From positions 407,001-471,000 of the forward strand of contig CM074758.1 of the NCBI GenBank assembly GCA_037355855.1: a stretch of DNA of 64,000 nt, in the 5' to 3' direction. Each line of letters begins with the position of its first letter. Position 1 is the stretch's first letter. A program made the position numbers and the translations under genes. The notes beneath the pieces were generated by a model. It was not told the DNA's origin, searched no databases, and was given only the letters and a program-made list of their open reading frames with translations. Shown piece by piece: positions 1 through 10,689 of this stretch. This DNA comes from Pseudo-nitzschia pungens. Taxonomy: Eukaryota; Bacillariophyta; Bacillariophyceae; Bacillariales; Bacillariaceae.

Positions 1-102
1 ATGGCTATGGCGATTCCCTTTGTTTGAGATCTGGTCCGGTGCGAGAAAAATTGAAATCGCGCCGTTGTGGACTGCGCCTGTCCATGGACGACGCGAAGGA
101 AT

Positions 103-122
103 GGGGCGGGGCGGGGCGGGGC
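103..122 (+). repeat. (GGGGC)4 G-rich tract
   Basis: Four consecutive GGGGC pentamers give four runs of four guanines with one-base loops. This fits the usual G-quadruplex pattern on the plus strand. It lies in otherwise unannotated DNA. Confidence 0.85.
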
Positions 123-445
123 ACTTCTTGGAAACGAAACACGATTTGTCCGTTCCATAGTCTTGTGTGGCCCTGTTGTCCGTAGGTACAGTATTTGGTG
201 CAGTTGGAGTTGCGGTTCTGTCTGAGTGCCGGCCCGGTCGTAGAATCCGTCGGTCCCATGCTCGTCTCGTGACCTGCGTTCCCTCGCCCCGTCGGTCACG
301 AATCGTTCGCTTTCCACCGAGGCGTGACACGGAGGTGTGTGCTGTCGGACTCCAACGGACCACCATGGATTTGAGCTTGTTGCGCCGAGAGTGCCGGTTG
401 GATCGGATGCGTGACGCATGCAGGTAATTCGGGGCAATGACCATT

Positions 446-594
446 AGAGGAGCGGATCGGATTGCGATAGAGGTGCGGATATGTTTGCAATAGAGGTGCG
501 GATCGGATGACGCTATAGAGGTGCGGATCCGATTGCGAGAGAGGTGCGGAGTGGTTTGCAATAGTGGTGCGGATCGGATGGCAATAGATGTGCG
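446..594. repeat. 23-bp degenerate tandem repeat, about 6.5 copies
   Basis: Successive units read AGAGGTGCGGATCGGATTGC with small changes, at a spacing of 23 bp (one unit of 25 bp). The first unit starts at 446 and a partial seventh ends near 594. The period is not a multiple of three and no protein repeat results, so this is a non-coding minisatellite. Confidence 0.8.
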
Positions 595-740
595 ACAATC
601 GTGGCACTGTAGGAGATCCGAACAAATCGCTCGGGACCTCGGGGTCAGTCTCGCCGAGGATCGAGATAAATCTCAAATGGTCCTATTGCGTCTGTCTGTA
701 CGGCGCGCTCCATGGACAAATCGATCCGACGGCTTTGACA

Positions 741-3700
741 TCACGACGACGAGATGAGCATCACAAACCCAATGAAATTGATTGCGGCGTGAGCCCCGAA
801 TGAGGCGAACAGTCCCTTTTGGAGGTACAGAGGGGCAAGCAGGGTAAACGACGTAAAAAAAGCCCAGGTGCTGGTCAGGAGGGCCGCAGCAATGTTAGTG
901 GTTGCGTTTTTCGACAACGGCTCGTCCGAGCCAAGCGCGTAGACGTGCTCCCTGCGGACCGGTAACCAGTTGCTCGCGTGCATCGCCCCAAACAGAAGGC
1001 AGCTCGGAAGCACCCAAGAGGACGATGTCGTCGGTGGAGACGATGGGAGCAGGGCTCCGGCCACGCGCCACACTTTCTCAAAGCCCCAGCGGAAGACGAG
1101 CTCTTCCCGAAGCGGACCGGCCACAACTGTCCCGAAAAACGCGACACGTCGCGAACGCTTTGGGGAGCCCCGCCGATCAAAATTAAAGATCGACGCTTTG
1201 GAGATGGGTTTGCGACGGATGCATTCAGCAGCCCTTGTTAGCGATTCACCGGCGCTCGCTGCGGCTCGTGGCAATAATCCTTTCCCCATATTCGTGGCGA
1301 TGAGCGAAAGGGTTCGCAAGGCCGCCACCATCGGCACCTTGACCAGCACAAGCACCGCATAGTCCGCAATTGCCACCAGGGGTCCGCTTATGCAGGATAC
1401 GAAAACGGTTAGCGTCGTGCAGAGATTCACGAGAGGGCTGTCAAACCGGAGGTGTTTTTTTCTGAGAAGCAACACGACCGCAGCATAGAAGATGAATACC
1501 TTGGGTAAGCTGCGGAGGAAAGGTCCGTTCCAATCGCAGGTGCTCTTCGCTCCGTACAAAAGTTTCTGCGCCATCGCAACGAGTTGGTTGGGACCCGTGA
1601 GAAAAGAGCGAAGTACGGAGACCGACGCCCACGTGCAGGCGAACGCAAGGATCCCACGCCGGAGGCTCGCGGCAGTTCGTCTTGCTGCGCTGGTCTGTTG
1701 CTGCTGCTGCTCTCCGAGAAATGCCCAGCCCGTCCCCGAGGATTTGCGACTGAACGCTTGCGACAGCGCTAACGAACGCATCGCGGTGTCTCTCAGCACA
1801 ATAGTGCCGCGTTCTCCTCCCGAAAAGCGCCGAAATTCGTCCCACTGCTCGTCGTTCTCGATCCAATACACTTCACCATACGGGTCCTCGCTAACAGCGT
1901 TTTTCTCCACGCGGTTGTCCACGGAGTCCGGGGGCCTCGTTTGCCACCAAAACGTTTCGGAAGACTCTCTATGGGTGGCACAAAATACGTCGAGGACTGA
2001 TCCGTCCCACTGGTAAAAGGATCGCTTACGCAGAGACGCAGCATCGATCGCCGAAGGGTTGATACACCACAACTTGAATTTTCCGTTGTCGTCAGTAGGG
2101 TCTCCGACGGGGTATGGCACCAACAATGGCTCGTTGCTAGTGCTTGCTATCGAGGTCAAAAGGGTGGCCAGATGACCGGGAGTGTGAACGAACCATTTGT
2201 TGTCGCCGTCATCGTTGTTGTGCTGTGGATGGATCCAGCATTCCACCAAGGGTGATGTGCCGCCGGTTTGAACGAATCGTTTGTCATCGCCTGCATGGGA
2301 CCGTGTCATCGTCCAATAGATCCGGACCGGCGGGTAGGATTTTCCTGCGAGGGTTGCCTCGGCTGAGTATACCTTGATTTCATCTTTTTGCCCTTCTTCT
2401 TGTCGAAAGGTCTCCAGATCGAAGAGGACCCCCGCGGAGTCGAACCATTCCTTGGCATTGTTTGCGAGAGATGGAATGGGATACCGTGGCTCGCTGCGAT
2501 CGGCCTTGCCTTTCCGTGCGGGCAGGTTGGGCGGAACGCTGGCCAGACTGCCGTATTCATCGGAACTTGGGTCGTTCGGCATTGGTTCGATCCAGCATTT
2601 TGTCAAGGGTGACTCAAAGGCGGCGAGGGAATGAAACAGGGTGTCATCCACGCCGTCGTCAGCGCCATTGTGGGCGGAGGATTGCTCTGTCATCCACTCG
2701 ACAAAGACCGTCACTGAGGGGTTTCCCACAAGGGTGGCCTCCGCCGAGTAACTCATGGATCGAATTTCCTCACCTCCGACTCGGATCTGTTCCTCGCTTT
2801 CAACTGGCCCGAAGCTAAAGGTCGCAGGATCGATGCAGACCCCCACAGAGTCGAACCATTCCATGGCTGTTTTGTAGTCGGACATGGGCTCAATCCACCA
2901 GTGCTCCAGGGGTGACTCAAAGGCAGCGAGGGAATGATACAGTTGGGCACAGACTCCATCATTTACACTATGCTTTTCGGAGGACTGCGTTGTTGTCCAA
3001 AAGATCCCGACCGGCGGAGAGGATTGTCCCGCAAAGGTGCCCGGGGCGTAGAACACCATGTCATTATCCTCGTCTTCCGCAAATAATTGAAAAGCCTTCA
3101 AATCGATGCGAACCCCCACGGAGTCAAAGTGTTCCATTGCATTGCCGTTATCTCGAGATGGATCTTTCCAGCAGTCCGTCACGGGTGACTCAAAGGCGGC
3201 GAGGGAATGAAACGGGATATCATCGACTCTCTCATCAACGTTTGTGGAGGATTGCGTTGTTGTCCAATAGATTCGGAACGACGGAGAGAATTTTCCTGCA
3301 AGGGTTGCCTCAGCTGAGTATACCATGGTAAGATCCTCACTTACTCCAGCTTGGTTCTGTTTCTCGTTTTCAGTTGGCTCGAAGCGAAAGGTTGCCGGGT
3401 CGATGAGGACCCCCAAAGAGTTGAACCATTCCGTGGCATTGTTTGCGAGATGCGTAACGGGATCCATTTGCTCGCTGCGGTCGGCCATTCCTTCCCGTGC
3501 TAGCGGTATGGATGGCCTTGCAATGGGATGAAACGGTCTCGTCCATTCATCGAGACTGCCTGGCGGTAATGGCTGGCGGTTCCCCCGAACTCTCTGTCGA
3601 ATGGATGGGGATGGGATCCTGGAAACAACAAAGCCCCCACAGACCCGAGGAAATGCGAACGAAACAATCGCCACCGTTCGTATTCGTGTCACCCGGAATA

Positions 3701-3770
3701 GCAGCGAGGCCGTCGTTAGCAGAACGAACGGCAATGGTGACGAGAGGGACGCATCGCCGCGGAAATACAT
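741..3770 (-). CDS. CPBP/CAAX-type intramembrane metalloprotease with N-terminal repeats
   Basis: A predicted 1009-residue membrane protein. The C-terminal 130 residues carry the three CPBP (Abi/CAAX protease) motifs in order: EELVFR at 889-894 (EExxxR), FGAMH at 927-931 (FxxxH) and HAAIN at 994-998 (HxxxN), each in a hydrophobic segment. These residues bind the catalytic metal in known family members, which cleave prenylated or other membrane substrates. Further hydrophobic helices lie between about 740 and 890. Residues 111 to about 520 hold four copies of a 90-135 residue repeat (AxEWFDSxGVxID, then YSAEATLAG, then FHSLAAFESP and CWIEP) that I do not recognise. The frame stays open upstream of 3770 but has no ATG there; the chosen ATG precedes a hydrophobic stretch (residues 12-25) that could be a signal or anchor. 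An upstream intron is possible. The family call is solid; the substrate is unknown. Confidence 0.82.
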   Translation of the reverse strand: MYFRGDASLSSPLPFVLLTTASLLFRVTRIRTVAIVSFAFPRVCGGFVVSRIPSPSIRQRVRGNRQPLPPGSLDEWTRPFHPIARPSIPLAREGMADRSEQMDPVTHLANNATEWFNSLGVLIDPATFRFEPTENEKQNQAGVSEDLTMVYSAEATLAGKFSPSFRIYWTTTQSSTNVDERVDDIPFHSLAAFESPVTDCWKDPSRDNGNAMEHFDSVGVRIDLKAFQLFAEDEDNDMVFYAPGTFAGQSSPPVGIFWTTTQSSEKHSVNDGVCAQLYHSLAAFESPLEHWWIEPMSDYKTAMEWFDSVGVCIDPATFSFGPVESEEQIRVGGEEIRSMSYSAEATLVGNPSVTVFVEWMTEQSSAHNGADDGVDDTLFHSLAAFESPLTKCWIEPMPNDPSSDEYGSLASVPPNLPARKGKADRSEPRYPIPSLANNAKEWFDSAGVLFDLETFRQEEGQKDEIKVYSAEATLAGKSYPPVRIYWTMTRSHAGDDKRFVQTGGTSPLVECWIHPQHNNDDGDNKWFVHTPGHLATLLTSIASTSNEPLLVPYPVGDPTDDNGKFKLWCINPSAIDAASLRKRSFYQWDGSVLDVFCATHRESSETFWWQTRPPDSVDNRVEKNAVSEDPYGEVYWIENDEQWDEFRRFSGGERGTIVLRDTAMRSLALSQAFSRKSSGTGWAFLGEQQQQQTSAARRTAASLRRGILAFACTWASVSVLRSFLTGPNQLVAMAQKLLYGAKSTCDWNGPFLRSLPKVFIFYAAVVLLLRKKHLRFDSPLVNLCTTLTVFVSCISGPLVAIADYAVLVLVKVPMVAALRTLSLIATNMGKGLLPRAAASAGESLTRAAECIRRKPISKASIFNFDRRGSPKRSRRVAFFGTVVAGPLREELVFRWGFEKVWRVAGALLPSSPPTTSSSWVLPSCLLFGAMHASNWLPVRREHVYALGSDEPLSKNATTNIAAALLTSTWAFFTSFTLLAPLYLQKGLFASFGAHAAINFIGFVMLISSS

Positions 3771-5396
3771 TCCGATCCAATGTCGATTGGAAGGAGTACG
3801 TTCGGGTTCGTTTTCGGTTTCTTTTTGAGTTTCTGTTTCGGTCAACGAGCCTTTCTCATTTCTGTTGCTCCGGTGGATCTGATCTTTCAGGATATGGGAC
3901 TCGTAACAAAAATAGAACGGTTGCTTGCTTCTTTCTTCGGTTTCGGTTGGAGTTCAATTACTTCGTACTTCCCAAGTTTCGAGGTTGCTGTTTTGGAATA
4001 ATGGTTGATGGATGGTGCAAAGAGTCAACCCATACAAAAAATCATGTGGGCGATCGTTAAAATTTAAAAAGCCTGAAACATGAGACACCCGCCGATCACA
4101 GAAAAGGTATGCAAACTCTGATCGAATGAGTCAATTGAAGGACATTCATATGAACACATGACAAACGCGGCTGCTCGTTCTTACTGTAACTTTACGGTAC
4201 AGGGGTAATCTTAATTAGCAATGGATGTTAAGTGTCAAGCAAGTCGATCTCGTTCAACACATTGGCACTCAATGGACTCATCAGGCTGCTGTAAAAGAAA
4301 AACTCGGCAACCTGCATGAAGGCAGTAACCTTAGGCAGGAAGCAAGAGAGGAACAAGGACTGCACCATTAGAATTGTACCGAAAGATTAAAAATAGAGCG
4401 GAGAAAGCCGACAGCTGTGTCAGTGCTGACCTAAACGTTCGGATAGAGGAGCAGCTTTAGTCCTTGCACTAATCAAGAACGGTTTGTGCCGTACCGGTAC
4501 GATTGGGTTTTCAGAGTTTTAAAAAACTAGCTATCGTAGAATACAAAGTAGTAAGGTTACAGTCTACAACATTCTCGACACATAGCTTGGAAATTCCAAC
4601 CGCCAAGTAAATTACCGATTTGTGATGAATTGCCTCCGTACGCATGCATAGCCGACGCGCAACCAAAAACAGGGAGGATGTTGCAGTCACGCCGGAGCGG
4701 ACTAAAGCGAAACCCAGGACTTTGTAGGTCCTGATGGGAGGGTTTGTTTCCTGACCGGAAGGTATAGCTTTTGCGGTATCCCACATCATCGAGGTGGTAA
4801 AGGATTACTCAAAAGTACCGTTCGGTATTCTGGTACACCAAGCACAGTCTTCCTCCCATCGTGCGGTAGGCTACTTTGATGTTCGAACCAAACAATGTAG
4901 TGCCTGCACAGCGCCTTCAGTTTCCCTGTCACCGTCTGAAACGGATCCGAATCCTTTTCTTCCGTCGGACTAGCGCGTTCTATGGTATCTGCTGGTCGAA
5001 CGAGCCGCTGTGGGAGGAGGCGGAGGCGGAATGAGCTCGGTGCACCAGAACGAAACATCGTCCGGTGACGACGACATTACCATGGGCGGCGGACGAAAGA
5101 AGGCCATGCCACGGGATTGCTTCCGGAGGACGCAGAGGCAGTCTGGTGGATGGTTTGGGATCGTTGCCTTCATGGACCTGAGCATTCCGATCCTCGACAG
5201 GGTTGTTGGAACCAGAAGCAGCGAGAGCGGCAGCCGCGGTCGGTGGCACTAGGTCCGGGACACCGCGCTCCGTTGAGCTCGTTGGCTGCTGCTGCTGGCT
5301 CCGCATCCACTTGCGACGTTCCTTGCGTTGCTTCGTGCGCGTCGTGGGTGCCATCCTTGTGTCTGTTGTCTCAATTCGCTATTCGTAAATGGTTCG
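3771..5396. other. Region with no confident gene
   Basis: At 4061-4980 nothing is recognisable. At 4786-5354 several open frames of 70-124 codons overlap on both strands. The best minus-strand candidate starts at 5354 (MAPTTRTKQRKERRKW, then Ala/Pro-rich) and would need an intron or frame change near 4990 to join another open frame ending at 4786. I could not settle a model and found no domain. Confidence 0.4.
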
Positions 5397-5703
5397 TTAT
5401 TGCTCCTTTTTGGACTCGTTCTTGCTCGGATCGCTGGTATCGTTCTCCTCCTTGATTTCCAGGGAGGCCTGCTCGGCCTCGTGCTGCTGTCGGATGACGA
5501 GCTGCTGGTGGGCTGCGTTGAGTTTCAGAACGAGCCAGCACGAGAACAAGGCAATCAGCCGCGAGTAAGGGGGGAGAAGGATCCGCCACGAACAGAACCG
5601 CCGAGGCCACCAGAGAGGCCTTGGCGACAGTCTCGAAGGGAACGTAGACCGAGAGGGCGACGACGAGCGCCAGCGGGAGGTTCTTCGAGGGAGCCGCCGG
5701 CAT
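5397..5703 (-). pseudogene. Small two-helix membrane protein gene, frameshifted at a C6 run
   Basis: From the ATG at 5703 the minus strand encodes a hydrophobic segment (LPLALVVALSVYV and onward) that runs into an unlikely reading after about 45 codons. Dropping one base from the CCCCCC run (5570-5575 on the plus strand) continues into YSRLIALFSCWLVLKLN, a second hydrophobic helix, and then a hydrophilic acidic/lysine-rich tail ending at the TAA at 5399-5397. The result would be about 101 residues with two helices and a charged C-terminus. No family is recognised. Either the assembly has an extra C or the gene is truly broken. The same kind of extra base appears in two other genes of the window. 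The next gene, at 6854, is divergent. Confidence 0.5.
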
Positions 5704-6853
5704 GGAATGAACGAAACAGAATGGATGGACCGAATAAACTCCGTAGCTTTGAGTCGAGTCCAGTCGCGTTTCGAGCAGATTCTGAACTCGACGAGCTGGA
5801 TGATGACGGAAGATTCGAAGGAAGCGACAATGTCAGGTCACTGTCAAGCTCATATGTCGGCTCAGATGACGGCCGCCTTAGCGTTTTGTTGGCAAACGTC
5901 TCGTTCCCTGATCACAACTTTTTCGATGCCGGTGACAGCTAAGATTATTGTCCTACCGGTATGCCATAAAAAGTTCCTACTGTACTCGTAGTCGACCAAA
6001 CTTTCAATCAATCAAAAGACTCTCACCAACCTGACGTTTTCGAGGTCGGATTCCTCGTTTCTTCGTTCACAAGTTGAGACGGGCGGATAGAAGAAAGAAC
6101 AGACGGATGTGCTTGCGGACGGACGGACTGACATGATGATGATAGACTCAAAAGTGCGTTACGGTTAAAAAAGGTCATGATGATCATTATGACCATACCG
6201 TTTTGGTCGTGATACGGTCATAGGCCAGACGATTAGCATTCCCGGTTCCAAACATTTATGCTACATACCCTTCGCCAACTGCCCGTTCCGCGTCCAACCT
6301 TTGATCGCCTTACCATACTACTGTAACGTTCCATTCGCCCAAGTCCTAAGTATCCAAACCGACAGAATGTTTTGTATCTTCGGATGGATCCGCGGAGTTT
6401 GGCTTATTTGTTCCTCTTTTACACCAAGACACCAAACGTTGAGAAACCTAACCAACCAAGACTATCGCAGAGACAGCTCACAAAGAATTCAATTCGCGGC
6501 GGATCGCATCGATACCTAGGTGCAGTTGGAACGTACTCCTCGCCGAGCGATTAAGTAGGAATTGTCCATCCATGTAGTTGGTCCGTTTTGTTTTGGACGC
6601 ATAAAGATCGATATCGATACATGCGACGGTTAATGTCAAGTAATACGAAATAAATCGCAGCGGGGAACACAACGGGACCTTGAACTTAGAGCAAGAATAA
6701 AGCCTCCGTCGCACAATCTTAAGATGTATTGTGTCGTGGGGCATCGTATCGCCCATCAAAATTCGGTAGACATTACAATAGGCGCATAGTTGTTCATTCG
6801 GTCATTCACTTCGACGTACACAAGAGCGCGAGAGAGCCTCACTCAACAAGACC
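5704..6853. other. Divergent intergenic region
   Basis: It lies between a minus-strand gene and a plus-strand gene, so promoters for both are expected here. No core promoter element can be assigned. Short inverted repeats occur near 6172-6222 (GGTCAT...ATGACC). The small open frames at 6301-6760 are unsupported. Confidence 0.5.
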
Positions 6854-9800
6854 ATGCCACGGTTCAAGTTTGTGGTGCAAAGCAAGTCCAAGGCCTCGAA
6901 GGCCTCTGAACCGGGGCGAAAGCACAGACGACGTATCGGAAGAGCGCCAAAGAAGAGCCATTCCCACGACGAGGAGCCCGGAGAGACACTGTTAAGCTTC
7001 GAAGAAAAAGAAACCAACCGGCAGCTGCTGCTCTCGAAAGAGGCGTCCCCGACGTCCCCGACGTCCCCGGCATCATGCACGGCATCTTCTCGGACCACCC
7101 GTACCGGACGGTCCAGTGGGATCAGTAAGTACCGGGACCTGCTGATGCCGTCGTTTTCCGACGAGATTAAACATGACTACCGCAACGACATCGACGAGTT
7201 TGATGTCGACCGGGACCTCGCGCTGAGTCCCAACCACGGTCAGCATGGACGCTTTTCCTTTTCGTCATCTGCGTCGGCGCACACGGACGCATCTTTGACG
7301 TTGCCTGAGGTTGTTTCGGCGTCGTATTCCTGCTTCTCAAGCTCGGACGACAGCGATGCCTCGGAGTCTGCCGAGTGGGTCACCGAAGTGTTCTACCTGC
7401 CCCGTTCTGGGGGAGTACAGATTCAATCTGCGACCGTGAGACGGCGTTTGCCGGAGTCTGAGGGGGAGGAAGAATCACGGACGGAACAAGAAATACCAAA
7501 AGATTTCTCAAGGGACCCAGTGGAATCACCAAGAGAGACAGCAAGAGAGACACCAGGAGAGACACCAGGAGAGACACCCGGAGAGACACCAAGCGAGAAA
7601 CCCGGAGAGACACCAAGCGAGAAACCAGAAGAGACACCAGGCGAGAAACCAAGCGAGAAACCAAGCGAGAAACCAAGCGAGAAACCAAGCGAGACACCAG
7701 GCGAGACACCAGGCGAGAAACCAGGGGAGGCAGCAAGAGAGGCACCGAATCCCCCACAAGACCAAGATGCTGAACTCTCCAAACCTTTCGAGTCTGCCGA
7801 GGCAGGGGACAACAAGGATGCTACTCATGATATCACTGTCAACGACGACAGCAGTCACCTGAACGCCGATCTCGAGGCGGCCCACCGGTACTACGAAACG
7901 AATCTGGCAGGGTTGCCCACCCCCTCGTCGACGACCGAGAACGAAATCACTACTCACACCGCAAACACTTCCCACACCGCTACTGCCCACACTACCACTT
8001 CTCATACCGCCACCAGTCGCTACACCGAATCATCACTGTGGTCTGAGAACCCGTCACTGTTATCGCGCTTCGCCAAAGCGCTTTGGCACTGTGCGGAGGG
8101 TTCGGAAGAAAAACTCGCTCTCCGCTGTGGAATACTGTCGGAAGACGACTACGACGACAGTGATGAAAGCGATGACAGCGATGATGAGGCACTAGTCGAA
8201 AAACAAAAGAAGAAAAAGGATCAAGGCGAAGGGGATGATAGAGAAGAAGACGAGGACGATGAAGATCCGACGGACCAGGAAGAGGAGGACCGGGACAAAG
8301 ACGGTGACGACGATGATGACAAGGACGAGACCTCGGACGACAACCACGACGACGGTGGATCCACCGATGAGTTCACTTCTGGATGGACTTCCGCGGGAGA
8401 GTACACCTCGGGATGGACCACCGCCGGAGAGGATACGACTCTGGGAGGAGATACCACCGGCTATGGATCCACCACCGGAGACGACTATACGCTGGAAAAC
8501 GACGACGATACCTACACCAAGGGAGGTTGCTTCGACGCTTCAACGCTCGGCGATCCCGAGGCCCACGATGACGATGACAACGATGACGGCACACTGCCGG
8601 ACCACAACGAAGTCGTCGGACGAAATTCCAGCATGGGCGACGATGGCACCGTCTTTACAATGGAGGAGCTGGTCGATGAGGGATACTCTCCGCACAAGGA
8701 CGACAGCAGCTACGCGTCGCACTCGCGCTCGGACTCACAATCCGATTCGCGGGTGCCCTTTCGGTCCCCGCTGTCCTCGGATTCCTTTCACACCGCCAGC
8801 AGCCGGGAACTTCACGATCTGCCGGAAATGGGAGAGAGCCGATCCATTTCGCTGCGACCGATGCGCGAGGAAAAGCGGTTGGGAGAAACACCCATCGATT
8901 CGCTCTCCTATACACAGAGCCGTAGCCGGCACGGGAACGTCTATGGCTCTTTGTCGGACGAGAGGCACAGCAACAGCAATAGCCATAACTCAAGAGAACG
9001 ACAAGCCGACCAAGAAGAACGAGAACCAGAGCCTGCATCTGAGCCTGAGCCCGTTTCCGGGCACCGCCGAGAAACTCCCAAGAGCAGCAACACCAGCAAC
9101 ATCAGCAACTGGACATCCAAGGGAAAATCGAGGGCTACGAGTGAACAAGAGAGCAGCTCGCATTCCGTTGTCGGCGTGTCTTCAAAGATGGTCAAGATTA
9201 CAGTGACACAGAACAACAATGCCTCTTCCCAAGCAAGGCCGAACCAAAACACACCGTGGGACGAGCCTTCTGTCATCATTGAGGAGCAGCGTAACGAGAA
9301 GGAGGAACACAACCACAACAACAACAACAACAATGACAGTAGCAGCAGCAATGACCAAAAGCTCTCTGCGCATCAGCGCCGGATGAGGAAATCACCACGT
9401 TCCGCATTTGGGCGTCTCATCTACAACGGAACCAACCAAGCGGCCAAGAACGGCGATGCCAAGGAGGAGGAAGAACCCGAGAAACGGGACGCGGATTCTC
9501 CGGTGACGGAGGAACGAGATGGTCCCGATCATTCGGCACGGTTCCTATCCGATTTTCCCGGCTCCGTATCCGTGCCGGAGCCCAACCACAATCTCTTCCT
9601 CAACAACAGCAGCCACCACCGACGCAGCAGCAGCAGCCGGAGCCGGAGCCGGAGCAGCAGCGGTCGCAGCAGTCGAAGCCGCCGGTCGATCATGCGCAAG
9701 AATTTTATTCTGGTGGTGGACACCGCCACCGTTCCGACGGATCCAACCCCGTCGTCGCTCCACTACCAGCCGAACAAGTATCTCTCCGGACACGAGGACA

Positions 9801-9874
9801 TCCGCAGCGGCAACCTGTCTCCGTTGGCACGGCTCCGGAATCCCCTCTCGTACGACGTCATGTCGTGCGACTGA
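6854..9874 (+). CDS. Large low-complexity acidic protein, function unknown
   Basis: A 1006-codon open frame from the ATG at 6854, preceded by ACC. The product is almost wholly disordered. It has a basic N-terminus (MPRFKFVVQSKSKASKAS), a Ser/Asp-rich stretch, a run of about fourteen pentads of the type GETP(G/S) or SEKP(G/S) at residues 230-295, Thr/Ser/His-rich sequence, and a long Asp/Glu run near 430-500. Next come imperfect copies of TSGWTTAGEDT (about 505-560), polyasparagine and a C-terminal Ser-Arg run. There is no transmembrane segment, signal peptide or recognised domain. An unbroken frame of 3 kb with codon-periodic repeats supports a real gene. A scaffold or chromatin/RNA-linked role could be imagined from the SR and acidic parts, but there is no direct support. 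Confidence 0.7.
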   Translation: MPRFKFVVQSKSKASKASEPGRKHRRRIGRAPKKSHSHDEEPGETLLSFEEKETNRQLLLSKEASPTSPTSPASCTASSRTTRTGRSSGISKYRDLLMPSFSDEIKHDYRNDIDEFDVDRDLALSPNHGQHGRFSFSSSASAHTDASLTLPEVVSASYSCFSSSDDSDASESAEWVTEVFYLPRSGGVQIQSATVRRRLPESEGEEESRTEQEIPKDFSRDPVESPRETARETPGETPGETPGETPSEKPGETPSEKPEETPGEKPSEKPSEKPSEKPSETPGETPGEKPGEAAREAPNPPQDQDAELSKPFESAEAGDNKDATHDITVNDDSSHLNADLEAAHRYYETNLAGLPTPSSTTENEITTHTANTSHTATAHTTTSHTATSRYTESSLWSENPSLLSRFAKALWHCAEGSEEKLALRCGILSEDDYDDSDESDDSDDEALVEKQKKKKDQGEGDDREEDEDDEDPTDQEEEDRDKDGDDDDDKDETSDDNHDDGGSTDEFTSGWTSAGEYTSGWTTAGEDTTLGGDTTGYGSTTGDDYTLENDDDTYTKGGCFDASTLGDPEAHDDDDNDDGTLPDHNEVVGRNSSMGDDGTVFTMEELVDEGYSPHKDDSSYASHSRSDSQSDSRVPFRSPLSSDSFHTASSRELHDLPEMGESRSISLRPMREEKRLGETPIDSLSYTQSRSRHGNVYGSLSDERHSNSNSHNSRERQADQEEREPEPASEPEPVSGHRRETPKSSNTSNISNWTSKGKSRATSEQESSSHSVVGVSSKMVKITVTQNNNASSQARPNQNTPWDEPSVIIEEQRNEKEEHNHNNNNNNDSSSSNDQKLSAHQRRMRKSPRSAFGRLIYNGTNQAAKNGDAKEEEEPEKRDADSPVTEERDGPDHSARFLSDFPGSVSVPEPNHNLFLNNSSHHRRSSSSRSRSRSSSGRSSRSRRSIMRKNFILVVDTATVPTDPTPSSLHYQPNKYLSGHEDIRSGNLSPLARLRNPLSYDVMSCD

Positions 9875-10689
9875 GCGGCATCGGGGATCCCTCGATGAAT
9901 TGCGTGTTGATGTTTGCTACAACGGACAAGTTACTCCAATAGGACTCGAACTCGGACCGGGACCCGGATCGGAATCGAAGCCACGGTATTCGTGCTTCCG
10001 TTAAAAAAAAAGTCTTCCCTTCGTGTGATGTGTTTCTTGTCGTGGAATCCATCCCATTGGATGTCGAATCGATTCCAATTCGTTCTTGGACACAAATAAT
10101 AACAGTCAAGCACGAATGAATGCATCGCTGCTTGCCAATTGGTTCGTTCGCCGGAATCCCGACCCAATCCCCGGCACATCGTGGTGCAACTCGGGGAGTA
10201 GAGAAAAAACCGGCGGACCACAATCGAGATCAAGAAGACAAAAGTGCCCCGTGCCAAAAGGAATGATGGCACCAGTCAACAGCATTGGTTTGGTGAACAA
10301 GTGATGGTCAACATTAATAATGTTAGAACAATGATAGATAAGTGTCTTTTTATTATACTACAACTCTGGAACGATGCGAGTGTTTGAGATTTGTTGTTTC
10401 GATTGTTTGTTGGGGCAATTACTATTGGACGCCTTGCGTTGGCACAACCTCTCTCCTTCGAATTGGATTTGATGTGTGATATCGAGGGAAACCCAATCAT
10501 TTCGAGGACCGCATGCTCGTTTCTTCCTCTGTCATTGTACACGCAATGGAAGTCTTGTGTTTTTTTTTGTATCAAAAAGGCTTTCTATTATTACTATTGA
10601 TTACGACAGAATGGTATGCTATCCTACGCATGCGATTCTGTGGTCCAATTCCGAGGGTGAGTCAATGATCATCGCATTCGTTTGTCGCA
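9875..10689. other. Intergenic DNA
   Basis: This is the 3' flank of the acidic-protein gene. The open frames at 9858-10600 are short, overlap on both strands and lack domains. I see no repeat or RNA gene here. Confidence 0.5.

Larger units (their letters stand above)
1..740. other. Intergenic DNA at the left edge
   Basis: No convincing gene. Short overlapping open frames on both strands are mutually exclusive and have no recognisable domain. The stretch holds a G-rich (GGGGC)4 run at 103-122 and a 23-bp tandem repeat at 446-594. It lies 3' of the minus-strand protease gene. Confidence 0.6.
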
